NCBI GenBank assembly: GCA_017461285.1
Contig: JAFTYS010000134.1
Coordinates: forward strand, 1 to 20,184
DNA: 20,184 nucleotides
Source: Bacteroidales bacterium
GTDB taxonomy: Bacteria; Bacteroidota; Bacteroidia; Bacteroidales; UBA932
Reading direction: 5' to 3'
The notes under the pieces are model-generated. The model was given only the letters and a program-made list of their open reading frames with translations, was not told the DNA's origin and made no database searches. Numbering within the stretch: position 1 is the first letter of the stretch; every line of letters begins with the position of its first letter. The translations under genes were made by a program, and so were the position numbers. Shown piece after piece: positions 15,702-20,184 of this stretch.

Positions 15702-17366
15702 ATGAGATTTGCCGAAACAGTTACAAAGGCACTTTTGATTGCAGCCGCTTCTCTTGTCGTGGCTTGTGAGGATCCGTCCGAAGGTACCGGCATACAGACC
15801 GGTCCGGGCACTGGCAATGGCAGCGGCACAGGCTCTGAGGTCAAGATTCCGGATTATCCGGATGACTATTCTGCAATTGCAGGATGGGGAGACCATAACA
15901 AATGGAACCTTGCCAATGTCCATGATCCTTCGATAGCCTGGTATGACGGCTACTATTATATGTATTGTACGGATGCGTCGTATGGAAACGAGCACCTCAA
16001 GGCCACTACAGGCCGCCATTTCCCTGGAAAACGTTCCAAGGACCTTGTGAACTGGACATATGTTCCCGGCCCGATGAACGATGCTCCGACATGGGTCAAG
16101 GATTCGCTTAACAACATCAGGTCACGCATGAACCTGGCTCCTATCGACAAGCCAAACTATGGCTACTGGGCCCCTGTGATCAGGGAAGTCAACGGCAAGC
16201 TGCGCATGTACTACTGCATCGTCATCGATGACCTTATCGGCACAGGCGGCTGGGGCGAGCGTGCCTTCATCGGCATGTGCGAGTCTTCAGATCCTGCAAA
16301 CGGCAAATGGGAGGACAAGGGCTATGTGGTATGCTCTGCAAGCGACAAGGGCCGTGACGGCTGGAAGCGTGTGAACAACAACTGGGAAGGCTATTTCTAC
16401 TACAATGCCATAGACCCTACCTACCTTGTGGACGACCCTTCCGGAAAGCATTATCTGATCTACGGCTCATGGCATAGCGGATTTGCCCTTCTGGAGATCG
16501 ATCCGGAGAGCGGAAAGCCTGTCAATGCTCCTCTTGGAGAGCCTTGGGCTGACAGCGTCGAGGATCTGACCGCTCGTTACGGTATCCGCGTGGGTACCCG
16601 CACAGCAGGCTCGCGCTGGCAGGGAAGCGAGGCTCCTGAGGTAATCTATAAGGACGGATACTATTATCTCTTCATGGCATATGACGGCCTGGATATACCG
16701 TATAACACCCGAGTGGTGCGAAGCGAGAAGATCGAAGGTCCGTACTATGACATCACAGGCCGCAATTTCACCAACGGCCGTGGAGACTGCTATCCTATAG
16801 TGACACATCCTTACAAGTTCAGCGAAGGCTACGGCTGGGTGGGTATCGCCCACTGCTGCGTCTTCCAGGAGCGTAACGGAGAAGACTGGTTCTACAGCTC
16901 GCAGGGACGACTTCCTGCGAAGGTCGGCGGCAACGCCTATAGCAACGCCATCATGATGGGCCATGTGCGCCGTCTTGTATGGTGCCCTGCATCTGCCGAT
17001 GAACCTGATAATCTCTGGCCTATCGCCCTTCCTGAAAGATATGCCGCAGTTCCTGATACCGAAATCAAGAAGGAAGACCTCGTAGGCCGTTGGGAGCATA
17101 TTAACCTTGCTTACCAGTATGCCACACAGCAGACATCAAAGGAAATGGTCCTCAAGGCAGACGGAACCATGACCGGAGCCCTCAAGGGAACATGGACATA
17201 TGATGCAGCAAAGAAGTGGCTGACATTCGATGTCGACGGCAAGAAGGTGACCGTATGCGTGGAACGCGAGGCCGACTGGGAGGCATCTCCTCGCTGCGCG
17301 ACCATCGTATATGCAGGAACAGAAAAATCCCTCAACGCCACATGGTGGGGCAAAAAGGTAGAATAA
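15702..17366 (+). CDS. GH43 endo-alpha-1,5-L-arabinanase lipoprotein, cell surface, with C-terminal beta-barrel domain
   Basis: This is a 554-residue lipoprotein with lipobox VVAC (Cys22). An acidic CEDPSE start and a Gly/Thr/Ser-rich spacer (about 25-45) suit display on the cell surface. The five-bladed propeller of GH43 covers about 66-445. The inverting catalytic set is Asp75 (base, VHDPS), Asp238 (pKa modulator, AIDPTY) and Glu310 (acid, SEAPE). The GIAHCCV segment carries the conserved His. Residues about 455-554 form a separate beta-rich domain starting DLVGRWEH, like the GH43_C domain of endo-arabinanases of this type. It is likely to make the first internal cuts in arabinan, feeding SusD/SusC. 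It is separated from susD by the REP-like hairpin and followed 10 bp later by a second GH43 gene. Confidence 0.9.
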   Translation: MRFAETVTKALLIAAASLVVACEDPSEGTGIQTGPGTGNGSGTGSEVKIPDYPDDYSAIAGWGDHNKWNLANVHDPSIAWYDGYYYMYCTDASYGNEHLKATTGRHFPGKRSKDLVNWTYVPGPMNDAPTWVKDSLNNIRSRMNLAPIDKPNYGYWAPVIREVNGKLRMYYCIVIDDLIGTGGWGERAFIGMCESSDPANGKWEDKGYVVCSASDKGRDGWKRVNNNWEGYFYYNAIDPTYLVDDPSGKHYLIYGSWHSGFALLEIDPESGKPVNAPLGEPWADSVEDLTARYGIRVGTRTAGSRWQGSEAPEVIYKDGYYYLFMAYDGLDIPYNTRVVRSEKIEGPYYDITGRNFTNGRGDCYPIVTHPYKFSEGYGWVGIAHCCVFQERNGEDWFYSSQGRLPAKVGGNAYSNAIMMGHVRRLVWCPASADEPDNLWPIALPERYAAVPDTEIKKEDLVGRWEHINLAYQYATQQTSKEMVLKADGTMTGALKGTWTYDAAKKWLTFDVDGKKVTVCVEREADWEASPRCATIVYAGTEKSLNATWWGKKVE

Positions 17367-17376
17367 ACGAAAACAT

Positions 17377-18411
17377 ATGAAACAGCTTCTTATTACAATC
17401 TGCCTTCTGGCAGCAATGACCCTTTCCGCACAGCCTCGCGGCCCGCAGAGAGGGATGGAATTCGAATATCCTGACGCGCATGATCCTGTAGCGGCATTCT
17501 GCGACGGACGTTATTATGTCTTCACGACCGGTATGGGCATCATGTCTTCGGAGGACCTTGTAAAATGGCGCTTCGAAGGACGCGTGCTCGACAAGATACC
17601 TCAGTGGGCTGAAGAAAAGGGATTCAGGGGAATGCCTTGGGCTCCGGATATCTTCTATCACGACGGAACATATTATGTGTATTATTCCTATTCGCATTTC
17701 GGCAAGAACCAGTCTGCGATAGGCGTGGTTACCAACAAGACCCTGAACCCTGAGTCTCCTGACTACAAATGGGAAGACAAGGGCATGATCGTGGAATCCA
17801 TACCTGGACGCGACGAGTGGAATGCTATCGACGCAAATGTGGTCATGGATGAGAACGGAGATGCATGGCTTGCCTTCGGATCGTTCTGGCGCGGACTCAA
17901 GATGTTCAAGTTGGACGAGACCCTTACCAGAATGGCGCAGCCGCAGGTATGGTTCCCGATTTCCAGAAGGCCTGAAGGCACTGCAGAAGACACTTCCAAG
18001 ACTGATACTGCCGTAACGGCTGACCCTCGCGGAAAGGACTTCGATGCAGGAAACGGCGCAGTCGAGGCACCGTTCATCTTCAAGCACGACGGATGGTACT
18101 ATCTCTTCGTCTCATACGACCTCTGCTGCCGTGGCGAAAAGAGCACTTACAATGTCGTAGTCGGCCGTTCGAAGACCGTTACAGGCCCATATTATGACAA
18201 GGACGGCGTGTCCATGATGAACAGCGGCGGAACTGTCGTAGCCAAAGGAAACGGCCAGTTCGCCGGCGTAGGACATTGCTCGGTATATACATTCGGCGAC
18301 AAGGACTATATCTTCATGCATGGATATGACAAGGATCATGACTACAGGTCGAAGCTTCTCGTGAGGGAACTGAACTGGTCGGAAGACGGCTGGCCTGTCG
18401 TAGAACTTTAG
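17377..18411 (+). CDS. GH43 arabinan endo-1,5-alpha-L-arabinosidase, periplasmic
   Basis: This is a 344-residue enzyme with a signal peptide at about 1-19 (TLSAQ end) and no lipobox, so it is periplasmic. It is a single five-bladed propeller with no C-terminal domain. The catalytic residues are Asp36 (AHDPV), Asp152 (AIDANV) and Glu230 (VEAPF). GVGHCSV supplies the conserved His, and GMPWAPD and GSFWRG are typical endo-arabinanase segments. A charged insertion at about 200-226 precedes the Glu. It should shorten imported arabino-oligosaccharides for the GH51 enzymes. An exo-acting or arabinofuranosidase activity cannot be excluded, because GH43 specificity is set by loops. It is the last gene of the locus, and an intrinsic terminator begins 6 bp after its stop. 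Confidence 0.9.
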   Translation: MKQLLITICLLAAMTLSAQPRGPQRGMEFEYPDAHDPVAAFCDGRYYVFTTGMGIMSSEDLVKWRFEGRVLDKIPQWAEEKGFRGMPWAPDIFYHDGTYYVYYSYSHFGKNQSAIGVVTNKTLNPESPDYKWEDKGMIVESIPGRDEWNAIDANVVMDENGDAWLAFGSFWRGLKMFKLDETLTRMAQPQVWFPISRRPEGTAEDTSKTDTAVTADPRGKDFDAGNGAVEAPFIFKHDGWYYLFVSYDLCCRGEKSTYNVVVGRSKTVTGPYYDKDGVSMMNSGGTVVAKGNGQFAGVGHCSVYTFGDKDYIFMHGYDKDHDYRSKLLVRELNWSEDGWPVVEL

Positions 18412-18419
18412 TATATTTG
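18412..18419 (+). promoter_or_regulatory. Putative -7 box for the epimerase-family gene
   Basis: TATATTTG is a full match to TAnnTTTG and starts one base after the GH43 stop codon. Initiation a few bases downstream (about 18424-18428) would give a leader of about 25 nt. No clear -33 TTTG lies at the expected distance inside the GH43 gene, so this is a moderate call. Confidence 0.4.
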
Positions 18420-18449
18420 CAGTCTGAATTTCAGACTGCATTTTTTTTT
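18418..18449 (+). terminator. Intrinsic terminator at the end of the arabinan locus
   Basis: TGCAGTCTG (18418-18426) pairs perfectly with CAGACTGCA (18432-18440) around a 5-base loop, and nine T residues follow (18441-18449). This is a textbook rho-independent terminator. The start codon of the next gene begins at the base after the T-tract, so the terminator fills the whole intergenic space. Confidence 0.9.
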
Positions 18450-19595
18450 ATGAGCGATAAGAATACGGTGTTCCTGACAGGCGCCACCGGAAACATGGGG
18501 TGGGCCGGCTTCCAGGAACTGTATGGCAGAAAAGACAGATTTGACATAAGGCTGCTTGCACGTGACAGCAGGAAGAACCATAAGATGCTCGACAGATATG
18601 CCGATGACCCGTCCGTGACTGTGGTCTGGGGCGATCTGATGCGTTATGAAGACGTCCTGGAGGGAGTGAACGGGGCGGATTATGTGCTTCATGTGGGCGG
18701 AATGGTGTCTCCTGCAGCCGACTACTATCCGGAAAAGACCCTGAAGGTCAATGTTACCGCCGCTGAGAATGTCGTGAAGGCCATCCTGGCCCAGCCTGAC
18801 CCGGATTCGGTCAAGGCTGTGTACATAGGATCTGTCGCCCAGTACGGCGACAGGAATCCTCCCCGTCATTGGGGAGATGCGTCGGAGCCGCAGACTCCTG
18901 CGAAGTTCGACATGTACGCCCTGTCCAAGATCCGCTCCGAAGAAGTCTTCGCATCTGCAGGTCTGAAGCATTGGGTATCCCTCCGCCAGAGCGGAATCCT
19001 TTATCCGGGCATCTTGAGCGTCGTCAATCCGACAGCCTTCCATGTGCCTATGGGCGGTGTGCTCGAGTGGGCTACCATCGAAGACTCCGGACGTCTTCTT
19101 GCCCAGGTCTGCGAGGACTGGGTCCCTGAAGACTTCTGGAACAAGGCATACAACATCAGCAGCGGCGCGCAGTACCGCATGACCAACTATGAATTCATGG
19201 GCAGGATGCTCGGCGCCCTCGGGCTTCCTTCTCCGGAGAAGGTCTTCGAACCCCAGTGGTTCGCCCTGAAGAACTTCCACGGAATGTGGTACAAGGATGC
19301 GGACAAGCTTGACGAAATACTTCATTTCAGGTCATATGTGCCTGTGGACGAATACTTTGCATCCATGAAGTCCAAGCTGCCGTGGTTCTACTCGCTTGCC
19401 TTCCTCGCGCCGGCATGGGCCGTCAGGATGTTCATGAAACCTTTCGCCTTCGAAAAGGGGATGGGCACCCAATGGTGGGCAGCGAATGATCCCGAAAAGT
19501 TCGAAGCATATTACGGTTCCCGCGAAGCCTACGACGCCATAAAGTCATGGGACGACATCCGTCCTGCCCAGCTGGATAAATCGCCAGGTATTTAA
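18450..19595 (+). CDS. NAD(P)-dependent epimerase/dehydratase-family (extended SDR) protein
   Basis: The product is 381 residues from the ATG at 18450. The frame extends upstream to a TTG at 18417, but those codons are the terminator hairpin, so the ATG is preferred. The Rossmann motif TGATGNMG is at residues 10-17. A GD segment after strand 3 (VVWGDL), a Ser in YIGSVAQYG (about 128) and the YxxxK pair Tyr156/Lys160 complete the extended SDR active site. These enzymes modify nucleotide sugars or reduce/dehydrate small molecules in the cytoplasm. The substrate is not recognisable: the protein is longer than a typical UDP-glucose 4-epimerase, and its C-terminal 100 residues are unusual (Trp/Phe-rich). 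It is not obviously linked to arabinan use and is separated from that locus by the terminator. Confidence 0.85.
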   Translation: MSDKNTVFLTGATGNMGWAGFQELYGRKDRFDIRLLARDSRKNHKMLDRYADDPSVTVVWGDLMRYEDVLEGVNGADYVLHVGGMVSPAADYYPEKTLKVNVTAAENVVKAILAQPDPDSVKAVYIGSVAQYGDRNPPRHWGDASEPQTPAKFDMYALSKIRSEEVFASAGLKHWVSLRQSGILYPGILSVVNPTAFHVPMGGVLEWATIEDSGRLLAQVCEDWVPEDFWNKAYNISSGAQYRMTNYEFMGRMLGALGLPSPEKVFEPQWFALKNFHGMWYKDADKLDEILHFRSYVPVDEYFASMKSKLPWFYSLAFLAPAWAVRMFMKPFAFEKGMGTQWWAANDPEKFEAYYGSREAYDAIKSWDDIRPAQLDKSPGI

Positions 19596-19652
19596 GAAAT
19601 GCCGCAGGCGTGTTAAAGTAAGTTCTTGATTAATAGGAAGATAAGTGTCGTA

Positions 19653-20156
19653 ATGAAGATAAGGATATTGGACATATTGGAAGAGACGATGGCCGACGGG
19701 CCTGGGCTGCGCACATCGATCTATTGTGCTGGCTGCGCACATCATTGCCCGGGGTGTCATAACCCGCAGTCATGGGACTTCCACGGGGGCAGGGAAGTGT
19801 CGGTCGACGAACTTCTGGAAATCGTCAAGGCGGACGAATTCGCCGATGTGACATTCTCCGGCGGCGACCCGCTCTATCAGGTCGAAGCCTTTACCGAGCT
19901 GGCCCGCCGCATCAAGGAAGAGACGGGAAAGAACATATGGTGCTACACCGGGTTCACATACGAGGAAATCCAGGCCGACGAGCGTCTGAGCCAGATTCTT
20001 CCATACATTGACACATTGGTCGACGGTCCTTTCATAGCCGGGCTGCGCGACCCGGAACTGCATTTCCGCGGCAGCTCCAACCAGCGCATCATCCATCTTC
20101 ACTCTGAAGATGAAGACCAGATTCCCGGGACAGTTCCTACAGTTCCATACAAATAG
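19653..20156 (+). CDS. nrdG: Anaerobic ribonucleoside-triphosphate reductase activating protein NrdG
   Basis: The product is 167 residues from the ATG at 19653; an in-frame TTG at 19626 would add nine residues with no family support. It is a radical SAM activase: the CxxxCxxC motif at Cys28, Cys32 and Cys35 (in CAGCAHHCPGCHNP) holds the 4Fe-4S cluster, and TFSGGDPL is the SAM-binding GGD motif. It makes the glycyl radical on the class III reductase NrdD, which supplies dNTPs without oxygen. Length and motifs are normal. NrdD usually lies next to it but is not in the window; it may lie beyond the right edge. The last 28 bases of the window hold nothing I can identify. Confidence 0.94.
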   Translation: MKIRILDILEETMADGPGLRTSIYCAGCAHHCPGCHNPQSWDFHGGREVSVDELLEIVKADEFADVTFSGGDPLYQVEAFTELARRIKEETGKNIWCYTGFTYEEIQADERLSQILPYIDTLVDGPFIAGLRDPELHFRGSSNQRIIHLHSEDEDQIPGTVPTVPYK

Positions 20157-20184
20157 CCTGAAGACAGTTCCGGTGCCGTAATAC

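Larger units (their letters stand above)
5286..18411 (+). other. Polysaccharide utilisation locus predicted to target arabinan or arabinose-rich pectin
   Basis: Seven same-strand genes with mostly short gaps (10-37 bp, except 99 bp after susD) form one cluster. They encode two GH51 arabinofuranosidases, a surface glycan-binding lipoprotein, a SusC transporter, a SusD lipoprotein, a surface GH43 and a periplasmic GH43. A promoter-like element precedes it and an intrinsic terminator follows it. The GH51/GH43 endo-arabinanase mix points to alpha-L-arabinofuranosyl polymers, chiefly pectic arabinan. Arabinoxylan is less likely because no xylanase or xylosidase is present. No regulator, arabinose transporter or arabinose catabolic gene lies in the window. 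Confidence 0.85.

Noticed and set aside
18417..18449. TTG at 18417 as the start of the epimerase-family protein
   Set aside because: The extra 11 codons are exactly the terminator hairpin and T-tract, and the Rossmann motif is normally placed when translation starts at the ATG at 18450.
18408..19325. A 305-codon open frame on the minus strand opposite the epimerase-family gene
   Set aside because: It lies opposite a gene with clear Rossmann and YxxxK motifs and itself shows no domain; it is an antisense shadow created by codon bias.
1..20184. CRISPR arrays, tRNA or rRNA genes, insertion sequences and phage genes
   Set aside because: Reading both strands, I found no regularly spaced direct repeats, cloverleaf-like segments, transposases or phage proteins.

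Overview
This window looks like a chromosomal segment of an anaerobic member of the Bacteroidales, probably from a gut or rumen. The evidence is a SusC/SusD pair, several lipoproteins with Bacteroidetes-type signals, TAnnTTTG promoter boxes, few recognisable Shine-Dalgarno sites, an ECF sigma factor paired with an envelope-spanning anti-sigma protein, and an anaerobic ribonucleotide reductase activase (NrdG). Hand-counted stretches of the sugar-degradation genes are near 50% G+C. I cannot name a genus.

Layout. (1) Positions 1-363 hold the 3' part of tsaE (tRNA t6A synthesis). (2) Convergent to it, positions 389-2114 on the minus strand hold an ECF sigma factor followed by an overlapping gene. 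That gene's product joins a cytoplasmic anti-sigma-like segment, one membrane helix, a Pro/Glu-rich linker and an outer-membrane beta-barrel. This is the architecture of the dual membrane-spanning anti-sigma (Dma) proteins known from Bacteroides. A perfect 9-bp inverted repeat lies in the sigma leader. (3) Positions 2247-5143 hold a secreted TPR protein and an EnvC-like coiled-coil/LytM protein whose catalytic histidines are replaced, probably a two-gene operon for cell-wall remodelling.

(4) Positions 5286-18411 form a polysaccharide utilisation locus (PUL) predicted to act on arabinan or another arabinose-containing pectic polymer. The order is GH51, GH51, surface glycan-binding lipoprotein, SusC, SusD, GH43 lipoprotein, GH43. 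In the inferred scheme the surface GH43 cuts arabinan, the glycan-binding lipoprotein and SusD capture the pieces, and SusC imports them. The periplasmic GH43 and the two GH51 arabinofuranosidases then finish the job. No dedicated regulator (hybrid two-component, AraC or SusR type) is visible in the window. A REP-like hairpin of a sequence type common in Bacteroidetes intergenic regions sits between susD and the first GH43 gene. A strong intrinsic terminator ends the cluster, and it is overlapped by a perfect TAnnTTTG box that may drive the next gene.

(5) Positions 18450-20156 hold an NAD(P)-dependent epimerase/dehydratase-family protein of unknown substrate and nrdG.

The most notable points are the sigma/Dma-type pair, the internally duplicated binding module in the surface lipoprotein (its C-terminal copy differs in base composition), the REP-like hairpin inside the PUL, and the terminator-promoter overlap at its end.
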